This document shows positions 34,201-42,987 of a stretch of DNA of 64,000 nt, piece after piece. The stretch is from DASVTR01 sp036382855 (lineage in GTDB: Bacteria; Acidobacteriota; Blastocatellia; Pyrinomonadales; Pyrinomonadaceae): positions 141,257 to 205,256 of the forward strand of contig DASVPO010000014.1 in NCBI GenBank assembly GCA_036382855.1, read 5' to 3'. The notes under the pieces were generated by a model. That model was not told the origin of the DNA. It was given only the letters and a program-made list of their open reading frames with translations, and ran no database searches. Both the position numbers and the translations under genes were made by a program. Numbering within the stretch: the first letter of the stretch is position 1; every line of letters begins with the position of its first letter.

Positions 34201-35175
34201 CTAATTTTTCGAGAGCCTGTTGATGACGACGCGCGCGACGGTCGGGATAATCTCGCGCTCCTTCGCGTGGTCTGTCGTAAAGATGACGAGGATGAAACGC
34301 GCTCCGTTTTCGAGTTCGATGTAGGCTGCGTCGTGGCGCGTGGTGCTTGTCCAACCGGCCTTCGACCAGAGACGCGCGCCCGGCTCAAGCGCAAGGGCCG
34401 TAAAGCCGTGGGCCTGATCGTCTGCATCGCCACTCTTTCCCGAATAATCGCGCTTCATTAGTTCCATCATCGCGCGGCTTCGCGCGGGCGTCACGCTGCG
34501 GCCCGTGGCGATTTCCATTAAGAGGCGAGCGGTTGCTTCGGTCGTCAGCCGGTTGCGATTCTCGCCACGGCTTCCGCGAAAAAACTGCTCTCGCCCGTAA
34601 GGGCCTTCGCAGTAAGTTTTCTGGTTGACGTTGATGTTTGTATAGCCACGGCCGACGAAATAGCGGTTGACGCTGTTGCGCTTCTCGGCCCAACGCTTTA
34701 ACTCATCGCCCTTCAATTCAGGGCCGCTGGTCGTCCCCGTCAGCATGTCGAGCACGTAGCCGGTCGCGTCGTTCGATGAATCAACAATCATGTCTTTGAG
34801 TGCGCGGCGCAGTTCGTCAGTCTCTTTGAGCTTGCCGTCTTCCATCAGTTGATGGGCCATCACCAGATAAAACATCTTGACGACGCTTGCCGGATAGATG
34901 GGTTCGTTGCCGCGAAAGCTGGCCTGCACGGGGCGCAACGGGTCGCGCAAATCTATCAACGTGATCGCCAGATTCTTCTCTTCGAGTTTCTGCGCGCTGA
35001 AGCGCTCGATGGCTGTTCGTGCTGCTTCGTTAACGATTGACTGAAGCGCTTCGTCGGAGCGTGTGTTGGTATTCAACGTTGATTGATTTCCTCTGTGGGC
35101 GGGCGTCGAAGAAGAGGGCACGGCGAAGAGCAGGCAGGCGGCCAGAAGAGCGCAACTTAAAACAGGGCGTGGCAT
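34201..35175 (-). CDS. Exported class A beta-lactamase-like serine hydrolase
   Basis: The 324-residue exported product has a signal peptide (about 5-22) and a beta-lactamase2/PBP-like domain with the active-site SxxK at S97-VV-K100. An SSND segment takes the place of SDN (near 133-136), and KAG takes the place of KTG (WSKAGWTSTT). The substitutions suggest a peptidase or esterase rather than an efficient beta-lactamase, but this cannot be settled by reading. It follows gltS by 25 bases in the same direction, so they may be co-transcribed. Confidence 0.85.
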   Translation of the reverse strand: MPRPVLSCALLAACLLFAVPSSSTPAHRGNQSTLNTNTRSDEALQSIVNEAARTAIERFSAQKLEEKNLAITLIDLRDPLRPVQASFRGNEPIYPASVVKMFYLVMAHQLMEDGKLKETDELRRALKDMIVDSSNDATGYVLDMLTGTTSGPELKGDELKRWAEKRNSVNRYFVGRGYTNINVNQKTYCEGPYGREQFFRGSRGENRNRLTTEATARLLMEIATGRSVTPARSRAMMELMKRDYSGKSGDADDQAHGFTALALEPGARLWSKAGWTSTTRHDAAYIELENGARFILVIFTTDHAKEREIIPTVARVVINRLSKN

Positions 35176-35200
35176 TAATCCTTAATCCTTTCCGTTGAAA

Positions 35201-36550
35201 TCAGCGCATCAGGTTGACGAACGAGTTGATGATCAACGCGTTGGAGAAGTCTATAAAGAAAGCGCCGACGATGGGCACAATCAGAAAGCTGCGCGGCGCA
35301 GGAGCGTAGCGCGCGGTCAGCGCTTCCATGTTGGCGACGGCGTTCGGCGTCGTTCCCAAACCGAAGCCTATGTGGCCGCTCGTCGTCACGGCCGCCTCGT
35401 AATCCCGTCCCATCAACACGAAGGTCACAAAGACGGCGTAAAGAATCATCACGACGACCTGCACGACCAGTATGACGAGCATGGGCAGGGCCAGCCCGGC
35501 CAGTTCCCAGAGCCTTAGGCTCATCAGAACGATGACGAGGAAGAAGGCCAGCGCAATCATTCCGATTAATTCGATGGCGCGTGCGTTGAGCTTGAGCCAG
35601 CGGTAGCGGTCGTCCAGATTGCGCGCAACGGCCGCGACAATCATCGCGCCGATGTAGCCCGGCAGTTTGAAGAGCGCACCCAAAGCATTCGGCAGTTTGC
35701 CGCTCAATTGATTAAGCAACAAACTGAGCAGCGCTCCCACTCCCATTATCAACAGAACCAGCATCAGGTTGCGCAACACGACGAGCGAAGTTAATTCGCT
35801 CTCCTCTTCAGCAACTCTCTCATCCGTGCTCTCGTCATCGCGTCCTGCTCCAGTCTCTCCTGTTGGCCCAACCGCCCAGTAGCTTTCCGCGCGCCCGTTC
35901 TCCGTACCCGCGCCTGCCTGTTCCTCCTGAGCGCTGCTTTCAGCCTCCGGCTTAGCCAGACGGAAGAAACGGATCAAAGCGGCCGCAACGGGGTTGCCGA
36001 CGAGGCTCGCCGTGAAGATGCCGAAGGTTGCGGAGGCTATAATCAACGCGCCCGCGCCAGTGATGCCTAAGCCCTCGAAATCACCCGCGCGTGCAAGACC
36101 CGTCGCAGGGCCGCCCGTCAACGTCAACGATCCGCAGATAACGCCGAGCGCAGCCGGAGCATTCATCGCGCGGGCCAAGCCCATCCCGACTAGGTTCTGC
36201 ACAAGCGCTGTTGCAGACGCTATCAGCCAGAAGAAGCCAAGCCGCCAGCCGCCCGTCTTCAGGAGCGCGAGCGTTGCGCTCAAGCCAATGGTCGTGAAGA
36301 AAATGGTTTGCAGCGGGTCGCGCAAGCTGGTATCGAGCGCGATGCCGAGCGTGCCGCGCGAGCGCAGGATGAGTACAAGAAACGCGAAGAGCAGGCCGCC
36401 GATGGCCGCCGCCGGAATGCTCGATTTTTTCGGAAACGGAACGCGCCGCTGTATGAAATAGCCGAGGGCCAGAACGAGCGACGCCAGCGCCAGCGTCAAC
36501 ACAAGGTCCAGCTTCAGCGTGCGCAGTCCTTCGACAAAGGTTATCTCCAT
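35201..36550 (-). CDS. gltS: Sodium/glutamate symporter
   Basis: Na+-coupled glutamate uptake across the inner membrane. The 449-residue protein has about ten to twelve transmembrane helices in two halves. It has the GltS-type sequence GGLLFAFLVL, a first re-entrant GGPATG segment (near SLTLTGGPATGLA) and HIGFGLGTTPNAVANMEAL near the C-terminus. The polar central loop (about 225-255) is longer than usual. It is divergent from the glcDE fusion gene. Confidence 0.92.
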   Translation of the reverse strand: MEITFVEGLRTLKLDLVLTLALASLVLALGYFIQRRVPFPKKSSIPAAAIGGLLFAFLVLILRSRGTLGIALDTSLRDPLQTIFFTTIGLSATLALLKTGGWRLGFFWLIASATALVQNLVGMGLARAMNAPAALGVICGSLTLTGGPATGLARAGDFEGLGITGAGALIIASATFGIFTASLVGNPVAAALIRFFRLAKPEAESSAQEEQAGAGTENGRAESYWAVGPTGETGAGRDDESTDERVAEEESELTSLVVLRNLMLVLLIMGVGALLSLLLNQLSGKLPNALGALFKLPGYIGAMIVAAVARNLDDRYRWLKLNARAIELIGMIALAFFLVIVLMSLRLWELAGLALPMLVILVVQVVVMILYAVFVTFVLMGRDYEAAVTTSGHIGFGLGTTPNAVANMEALTARYAPAPRSFLIVPIVGAFFIDFSNALIINSFVNLMR

Positions 36551-36732
36551 TGGGCCGGAAACGCAGTCGTCAGCGAGATACGCCGCCTGTTAAAGAGCGC
36601 GGCAGACGTTCTAAAGTCTCAACAGAGCAGTTCGTTATCTTTCAAGCTTATTACATGAAGGCCGGGCGCGTAGTGTATCATTAGCTCTCGCCGGGGCGAT
36701 AGAAAATTCCATCAACCTTCCAAAGACAAAGC

Positions 36733-39660
36733 GTGGACCAGCTAACGCAAAACTTGCGCGCGATTGTCGGCCGCGACGCGGTGTTGGCTGAGCCGGATGA
36801 GCTTCTCGTCTACGAGTGCGACGCTCTGCCGCAACACAAGCAACGCCCGCTGGCGGTCGTCTTCCCCGATAATACGGAAGAGGTCGCGGAAGTCCTGCGC
36901 GTGCTCAGGCGCGAGCGCGTCGCGTTTGCTCCGCGCGGCGCTGGCACGGGCCTTTCGGGAGGCGCTTTGACGGAGAGCGTAGTCATAGAGATGGCGCGCA
37001 TGCGGCGCGTGCTTGAGCTTGATGCGTTGAATCGCAGGGCGGTCGTCCAGACTGGTCTCATCAACGCCCAACTCTCGCGCGCCGCCGCTCCCTTCGGTCT
37101 TCATTACGTGCCAGACCCTTCGAGCCAGATGACCTGCACCATCGGCGGCAACCTTGCGGAGAACGCCGGCGGCATACACTGTCTGAAATATGGCATGACG
37201 GTTGATCACGTTGCGGCGGCGCGCGTCGTCCTCGCCGGAGGCGAGACGGTTGACCTCTACGCGGGCGGAGCTTTCGCGCCCGGTTACGACCTGCTCGGCG
37301 TCTTCATCGGCTCAGAAGGAACGTTTGGCATTGCAACGGAAGCGACGCTTCGCTTGACGCCGCTTGCGTCCGCTGTCCGCACACTTCTGGCCGACTTCGC
37401 GGACGTTAACGACGGCAGCCGCGCCGTCTCCGCCATCATCGCCGCAGGACTCGTGCCCTCTGCGCTTGAGATGATGGACGCGGCGGCCATTCGCGCCGTC
37501 GAGCAAAGCGTCTTTGCGGCTGGCCTGCCGCCTGATGCGCAGGCGGCGCTGCTCATAGAGTTGGACGGCCTTGAAGCGGGGCTTGATGAGGAAGCGGAAC
37601 GGGCTGAAAACATTTGTCGTGAAAACGGAGCGCGAAGTGTTCGCCGTGCGCGCGACGAGAGGGAGCGCAAACGTTTCTGGGCCGCACGCAAGGGCGCGTT
37701 CGGCGCGATGGGCCGTCTTGCGCCCGACCTGATGTTGCAGGACGCGGTTGTCCCGCGTTCGCGTCTGCCCGAAGTGCTGGCATCAATCTATAGCATCGGC
37801 CTCAAGTACGATTTGCTGGTCGCAAACGTTTTCCACGCGGGCGACGGCAACCTGCATCCATACATCTGCTTCGATTCGCGCAAGCCGGAAGAGGTGAAAC
37901 GCGTCCGTGAAGCGGGGCGCGAGATGATGGAGACGTGCGTTCGCGCTGGCGGCACGATTACAGGCGAGCACGGCGTCGGGCTGGACAAAAGCGCCTACCT
38001 CGCGCTCATCTTCGATGAGGATGACATGGACGCGATGCTCCGCGTCCGCGCAGCCTTTGACCCCGAAGGCTTATGCAATCCCGGCAAGATTATCCCGACT
38101 TCACGCAGTTGCGGCGAAGCGCGCGGCGCGTTAGCCGTAGGCAGCCCAGCGCAACCCGACGAAGGCGCAGACGCGCAGACGCAAAGAAGCAGCGTTGAAG
38201 CACGACGCCTCTCATCGTTGAACGGAAACGCTGGTGAAGCAACGAAGATGATTGATGACGGGCGACAACTACGCGCGTCGCTGCGTCAACACGTCAACGC
38301 ATCTCAAGCAGCCGCGCCTCCATCACCAACTGTCTTAACTCGCAGTCCTTTCAACGTCGAAGCAGCACACGAAGCGTTGACGCGAATCGTCGGCGCTGAA
38401 CATGTCGAATTGTCGCCGCGTCCAGGTGTCGCTGCGTCTCTTGTCGTGTCGCCCGCGAATGCCTTTGAAGCGTGTGAGATATTGCGGCTCTCATCGCGCG
38501 AAGGATGGGCCTTGCTTCCGGCGGGAGCGGCGACGTGGCTGGATGCGGGGCGGCCCGCTCGTGTTGATGTCGTCTTGCGGACTACCCGCATGCGTCGCAT
38601 CATCGAACACGAACCGGCAGACCTCGTTGCAGCGGCGGAAGCGGGCCTGACGCTTGAAGATTTTAATGCAGGGTTAGGACGAGCCGGACAGTGTTTGCCG
38701 CTCGACCCGCCGGATGATGGCCGTGCGTCTCTGGGCGGCGTTGCCGCGACTGGCATCGGCGGCGCGCAGGCGTTCGGCTACGGCCCGCCGCGCGGCCACG
38801 TCATCGGGATGCGCGTTGCGCTCGCAGACGGGCGCTTGATAAAGGCTGGAGGGCGCGTAGTGAAAAACGTTGCTGGCTACGACCTCTGCAAGCTGTTCGT
38901 CGGCAGCTACGGAACGCTCGGATTGATTCTTGAATTGACGTTCAAGCTCAGGCCGTTGCCTGTCTTGAAGACAAGCGTCGTCGCTTACGGTTCTCACTCT
39001 TCGCTCTGGCAAAGCGCACGCGAACTGCTCAATGCACAACTCTTCCCCGTCGCCATCGAACTGCTCAACGCGCGTGCAGCCGCCGACACAGGCTTGTTCG
39101 TTGAAGACGAAACGGATTGTGCGCTGCTGATAAGATTCGCGGGCGCTTCTGCCGCCGTCCGCTATCAGATTGAACAAACGCGCGCTCTTCTGGACCACAA
39201 ACGAGGAATCAAACAGACGTTGGTCGCGGGCGACGACGGAGACGAATCTCTGTGGCGCTCGCTGGCTGCTCTGTCCGCTGGAAGAAGCGGCCAACTGATT
39301 TACCGTATGCAGGTTGTGCCCGGCAAGCTCGGCGCAATGCTGGCGGCAGAGGACGTTAATCAAGGTGTCCCTTTTCCCTCGGACGCGCGCTGGCACGCAG
39401 GCGTCGGTGATGGACGGCTGCGCGTTATCGGTTCATTGCCGAATGAAGCGAGCGCGGGCGTAGAGCTTTTATCAAGATGGCGCACGCGCGCAGAGCGCTT
39501 AGGCGGGTGGCTGATTGTCGAGAGAGCGACTGATGAAATAAGAGAGGCTTTCGACGCGTGGGGTGAGATGGGTGCGGGCGCGAAACTAATGCAACGCATT
39601 AAGCAGCAACTCGACCCGTCGGGCATACTCGCTCCGGGCCGCTTCGTCGCAGGCATCTGA
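36733..39660 (+). CDS. GlcD-GlcE fusion, FAD-dependent D-2-hydroxyacid (glycolate/lactate) oxidase subunit
   Basis: A single 975-residue protein carries two FAD-oxidase modules. The GlcD part (about 1-460) has the FAD-binding RGAGTGLSGGAL, NLAENAGGIHCLKYG and the C-terminal HAGDGNLHP and GEHGVGLDK. A poorly conserved linker (about 460-540) follows. The GlcE part (about 545-975) has PPDDGRASLGGVAATG and RVVKNVAGYDLCKLFVGSYGTLG. GTG 36733 is the start. Together with the GlcF gene at 42988 it would oxidise glycolate or D-lactate and pass electrons to the quinone pool. GlcF is separated from it by pilT (opposite strand) and ggt. The substrate is not decidable from sequence. Confidence 0.9.
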   Translation: MDQLTQNLRAIVGRDAVLAEPDELLVYECDALPQHKQRPLAVVFPDNTEEVAEVLRVLRRERVAFAPRGAGTGLSGGALTESVVIEMARMRRVLELDALNRRAVVQTGLINAQLSRAAAPFGLHYVPDPSSQMTCTIGGNLAENAGGIHCLKYGMTVDHVAAARVVLAGGETVDLYAGGAFAPGYDLLGVFIGSEGTFGIATEATLRLTPLASAVRTLLADFADVNDGSRAVSAIIAAGLVPSALEMMDAAAIRAVEQSVFAAGLPPDAQAALLIELDGLEAGLDEEAERAENICRENGARSVRRARDERERKRFWAARKGAFGAMGRLAPDLMLQDAVVPRSRLPEVLASIYSIGLKYDLLVANVFHAGDGNLHPYICFDSRKPEEVKRVREAGREMMETCVRAGGTITGEHGVGLDKSAYLALIFDEDDMDAMLRVRAAFDPEGLCNPGKIIPTSRSCGEARGALAVGSPAQPDEGADAQTQRSSVEARRLSSLNGNAGEATKMIDDGRQLRASLRQHVNASQAAAPPSPTVLTRSPFNVEAAHEALTRIVGAEHVELSPRPGVAASLVVSPANAFEACEILRLSSREGWALLPAGAATWLDAGRPARVDVVLRTTRMRRIIEHEPADLVAAAEAGLTLEDFNAGLGRAGQCLPLDPPDDGRASLGGVAATGIGGAQAFGYGPPRGHVIGMRVALADGRLIKAGGRVVKNVAGYDLCKLFVGSYGTLGLILELTFKLRPLPVLKTSVVAYGSHSSLWQSARELLNAQLFPVAIELLNARAAADTGLFVEDETDCALLIRFAGASAAVRYQIEQTRALLDHKRGIKQTLVAGDDGDESLWRSLAALSAGRSGQLIYRMQVVPGKLGAMLAAEDVNQGVPFPSDARWHAGVGDGRLRVIGSLPNEASAGVELLSRWRTRAERLGGWLIVERATDEIREAFDAWGEMGAGAKLMQRIKQQLDPSGILAPGRFVAGI

Positions 39661-39700
39661 TGCTGGCGCGGGCGTAGCGGCTTCAGTTCTCGCTGATGCT

Positions 39701-40831
39701 TTAGTTGACCAGTTGCGACTTCGCTGTGCGGCTCGCGGTTTTTTTGCGGTCGGATGAAAGAGCGGCTGTATTCTTGTAGCCGGAGGGCGTCTTGCCTGTG
39801 TGGCGACGGCCGAGGAAGTTGTTGCCGTCTTCTCTGCTGATGACGCCGTCCTGAATCAGGTTGTAGACGGCCGTTTCGAAAGTCAGCATGCCGTGGCTTT
39901 GCCCTGTCTGCATCGTGGAATGAAGCTGAAAGGTCTTTCCCTCGCGAATCAGATTGGAGACGGCCGGAGTGCTCACCAGAACCTCCACGACCGCCACGCG
40001 TCCCTGCCCGTCGGCGCGCGGCAAAAGGGATTGGGCCACGACACCCCGCAGGCTCTCCGACAACATGACGCGAATCTGCTCCTGCTGTCCTTCTGGGAAG
40101 ACATCAATGATGCGGTCAACCGTCTTCGTCGCGCTGTTGGTGTGCAGAGTGGCGAAGACCAGATGGCCCGTTTCGGCAGCAGTCAACGCAAGCGAGATAG
40201 TCTCAAGGTCGCGCATTTCTCCGACGAGAATAATATCCGGGTCTTCTCTGAGAGCAGCACGCAGGGCATCGTGAAAAGAATGTGTGTGGCTGGAAACTTC
40301 TCTCTGGTTAACGAGCGAGAGATGGTTGTGATGGACAAACTCGATGGGGTCTTCGATGGTGATGATGTGCGATTGCTGATTGACGTTGATGGTGTGTATG
40401 AGCGAGGCAAGGGTCGTTGATTTACCGCACCCGGTTGGACCAGTGACGAGGATGAGCCCTTCGTTGATGTCAATCAAATCAATAAGCTGGTCTGGAAGCC
40501 CTAGTTCCTGAACGGTCTGAATCTCTTCGGGGATGAGACGGAAGACTGCGCCGATTCCCTGCCTTTGAAGAAAGACGTTGATACGAAAACGCCCTATGCC
40601 TTCGAGCACGTAGCTGGCGTCCAAGTCCCAGTTTTCGAGAAAGTGCTCGCGTTGTCGTTCCGTCAGAATTTCAAAGATGAGCGCCTGACACACGTCCGCC
40701 GCGACTGCTCTGTAGTTGAGCTTGACCATTTCGCCGTGGACGCGCAGGTAGGGAGCAGACCCGCTGGCGAGATGCAAATCCGAAGCGTCCTGCTGCCTCA
40801 TCAATCTTAAGAGTTCATCTAGTTTTGCCAT
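39701..40831 (-). CDS. pilT: Twitching motility retraction ATPase PilT
   Basis: Hexameric ATPase that depolymerises type IV pili. The 376-residue product has an N-terminal PAS-like region (about 1-105), Walker A GPTGCGKS (131-138), the Asp box ITIEDPIEF, Walker B region LVGEMRD and the His box HTNSA. A short basic extension of about 25 residues beyond the usual PilT end is rich in Lys, Thr and Ser. It is isolated from pilB/pilC in this window. The gene is monocistronic with a 348-base gap upstream. Confidence 0.94.
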   Translation of the reverse strand: MAKLDELLRLMRQQDASDLHLASGSAPYLRVHGEMVKLNYRAVAADVCQALIFEILTERQREHFLENWDLDASYVLEGIGRFRINVFLQRQGIGAVFRLIPEEIQTVQELGLPDQLIDLIDINEGLILVTGPTGCGKSTTLASLIHTINVNQQSHIITIEDPIEFVHHNHLSLVNQREVSSHTHSFHDALRAALREDPDIILVGEMRDLETISLALTAAETGHLVFATLHTNSATKTVDRIIDVFPEGQQEQIRVMLSESLRGVVAQSLLPRADGQGRVAVVEVLVSTPAVSNLIREGKTFQLHSTMQTGQSHGMLTFETAVYNLIQDGVISREDGNNFLGRRHTGKTPSGYKNTAALSSDRKKTASRTAKSQLVN

Positions 40832-41179
40832 CTTGGAATCCGCCGGAAATTTTTCGAGAGCGTGTTTCCTGCCAACGTGGAATCTTTACGGTTTGCGGGA
40901 AGACGTTTTCTGCGTGCACGATGACTCGGAAAGAATCATCAACTCGGCCCGGAGCTAACAGCAAGCGAGAGGCCACATACATTTTGAAGGAAAAAGCTGT
41001 TAAAATTTGGCGTGCCCTGAAAAGAGAGCGGCCCTTGTTGTCACCTTCAGTGACAAGGGTGGAAGCCTGTTCCATAGCTGCGGCCTCAAGACGGAACGAG
41101 ACGAAGGATGCACTTTTGTTAACACGCGAGCACGCGCGCAACGAATTGAAGAGGCCGTAAACTTTCAACAGAAAACCAA
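40832..41179. other. Divergent intergenic region pilT / ggt with hairpin
   Basis: No gene is seen. A hairpin pairs CCCTTG (41033-41038) with CAAGGG (41054-41059), with an inner TCAC/GTGA step and a three-base bulge. An AT-rich TAAAAT hexamer at 41001-41006 could be a -10 for ggt; the -35 is unclear. The gap divides the leftward pilT from the rightward ggt. Confidence 0.4.
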
Positions 41180-42970
41180 ATGAGAAAATCAAACCCTACT
41201 CGACAGAGACCTCTTTTCGTCTTCCTCATCTACATTTTAGTCGCCCTCATTGCCGCGCCCGTCGTGCAACTCCGGCAAGGGGCGCAGGCTTCCGTCGTGC
41301 CTGCTATCGAAGCGCCCGCGATAAATTCGCGACCGCCTGTGCGTGCGCCGCACGGCATGGTGGCTTCGACAAGCAGGCTGGCTTCACAGGTCGGCGTTGA
41401 TGTGCTCAGGCGCGGCGGCAATGCTGTTGATGCTGCGATTGCCGTGGCGTTTGCGCTCGCGGTGACCTATCCGGCGGCGGGCAATCTGGGCGGCGGCGGT
41501 TTTATGATGATCCGTTTTCGCGACGGGCGCGCGACCGCCATTGATTATCGCGAGATGGCTCCCGCAAAGGCTGTGCGCAATATCTACCAGGATGAGAAGG
41601 GCGATTTGATAAAAGGCGAAGGCTCTTCGACGGTCGGCTATCGTGCGGCCGGTGTGCCCGGCACGGTCGCCGGAATGGAGCTGGCGCTCAAAAAACATGG
41701 CTCAGGAAAACTCTCCTGGTCGCAATTAATAGAGCCTGCGCGGCGTCTCGCCGCAAACGGCTTTGCGCTGCCTTACAGCATCGCGCGCAGCTTCCGCACC
41801 AACGAAGGGTTCTTCGAGCCTTATGAAGACAGCCGCAAGATTTTTCTCAACAACGGCAACCTCTACAACGAAGGCGACCTCTTTCGCCAGCCAGAGCTGG
41901 CCGCGACTTTCGCGCGCCTGCAAAGGCAAGGCCCGCGCGAATTTTACGAAGGCCAGACAGCGCGCCTGATTGCCGAAGACATGAAGCGCCACGACGGCCT
42001 CATCACCTTAAACGACATGCGCGCTTACGTTGCGAAGGAGCGCGTGCCTCTGCGCACGACCTATCGCGGCCACGAAGTCGTCTCGATGCCGCCGCCTTCT
42101 TCCGGCGGCGCAGTCCTGATAGAGATGCTGAACATTCTTGAGGGCTACGAACTCGGCAAGATGCGTTGGTCTTCAGTTGAGCGCAATCATCTGCTGACGG
42201 AGACGATGCGCCGTGCGTTTGCAGACCGCGCAGAGTACATGGGCGACACGGATTTCGTTAAAGTGCCCATCGCCGGAATCATTGATAAGGATTACGCAGC
42301 GCGCCAGCGCAGCACGATTCGCATGGACAGAGCATCGAAGAGCGCGGAGGTGCGCGCCGGTCAGCCTCCCGGTTATGAAGCAGAAGAGACAACGCACTTC
42401 ACGGTCGTTGACGCAGAGGGCAACGCCGTCGCAAACACCTATACCTTAAACGGCGGCTTCGGCTCGGCCGTCGTCGCGAAAGGAACGGGCGTGCTTCTCA
42501 ACAACGAGATGGACGATTTTGCCGCGAAGCCCGGTGTGCCGAACATGTTCGGCTTGATTCAGGGCGAGCGCAACGCAGTCGCGCCGCGCAAGCGGCCGCT
42601 CTCCGCGATGACGCCGACCTTCGTCATGCGTAAAGACGGCTCGCTCTGGTTCGCAGTCGGCAGCCCCGGCGGCCCGACCATCATCAACACCGTCCTGCAA
42701 GTCATCACAAACATCGTTGACTACAACATGAACATACAGCAGGCCATTGATGCCCCGCGCATTCATCATCAATGGCTGCCGGACGAAATCGCCTACGAGC
42801 CGTTCAAGCTCTCATTCGAAACGCAGAGCGCGCTCGAACGCATGGGCCATAAGCTTGTCTCGAACCCGCGCTTCATGGGCGATGCACACGGCGTTATGAT
42901 TGAAGCCCGAACGGGCATGCGCCTCGGAGCCAGCGACCCGCGCAACGAAGGAGTGCCCTTAGGATACTGA
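41180..42970 (+). CDS. ggt: Gamma-glutamyltransferase (exported)
   Basis: Autoprocessing N-terminal-nucleophile enzyme that removes or transfers gamma-glutamyl groups, for example from glutathione. The 596-residue precursor has a signal peptide (about 10-35), the large-subunit motif GGNAVDAAIAVAFAL near 79-93, and the cleavage site with nucleophile T404 in EETTHFTVVDAEGNAV. The small subunit has GSPGGPTIINTV. Length and order are typical. It lies 17 bases before glcF, so the two are co-transcribed. GltS in the window could take up released glutamate, an inference. Confidence 0.95.
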   Translation: MRKSNPTRQRPLFVFLIYILVALIAAPVVQLRQGAQASVVPAIEAPAINSRPPVRAPHGMVASTSRLASQVGVDVLRRGGNAVDAAIAVAFALAVTYPAAGNLGGGGFMMIRFRDGRATAIDYREMAPAKAVRNIYQDEKGDLIKGEGSSTVGYRAAGVPGTVAGMELALKKHGSGKLSWSQLIEPARRLAANGFALPYSIARSFRTNEGFFEPYEDSRKIFLNNGNLYNEGDLFRQPELAATFARLQRQGPREFYEGQTARLIAEDMKRHDGLITLNDMRAYVAKERVPLRTTYRGHEVVSMPPPSSGGAVLIEMLNILEGYELGKMRWSSVERNHLLTETMRRAFADRAEYMGDTDFVKVPIAGIIDKDYAARQRSTIRMDRASKSAEVRAGQPPGYEAEETTHFTVVDAEGNAVANTYTLNGGFGSAVVAKGTGVLLNNEMDDFAAKPGVPNMFGLIQGERNAVAPRKRPLSAMTPTFVMRKDGSLWFAVGSPGGPTIINTVLQVITNIVDYNMNIQQAIDAPRIHHQWLPDEIAYEPFKLSFETQSALERMGHKLVSNPRFMGDAHGVMIEARTGMRLGASDPRNEGVPLGY

Positions 42971-42987
42971 AACGGCGCTATTGAGTT

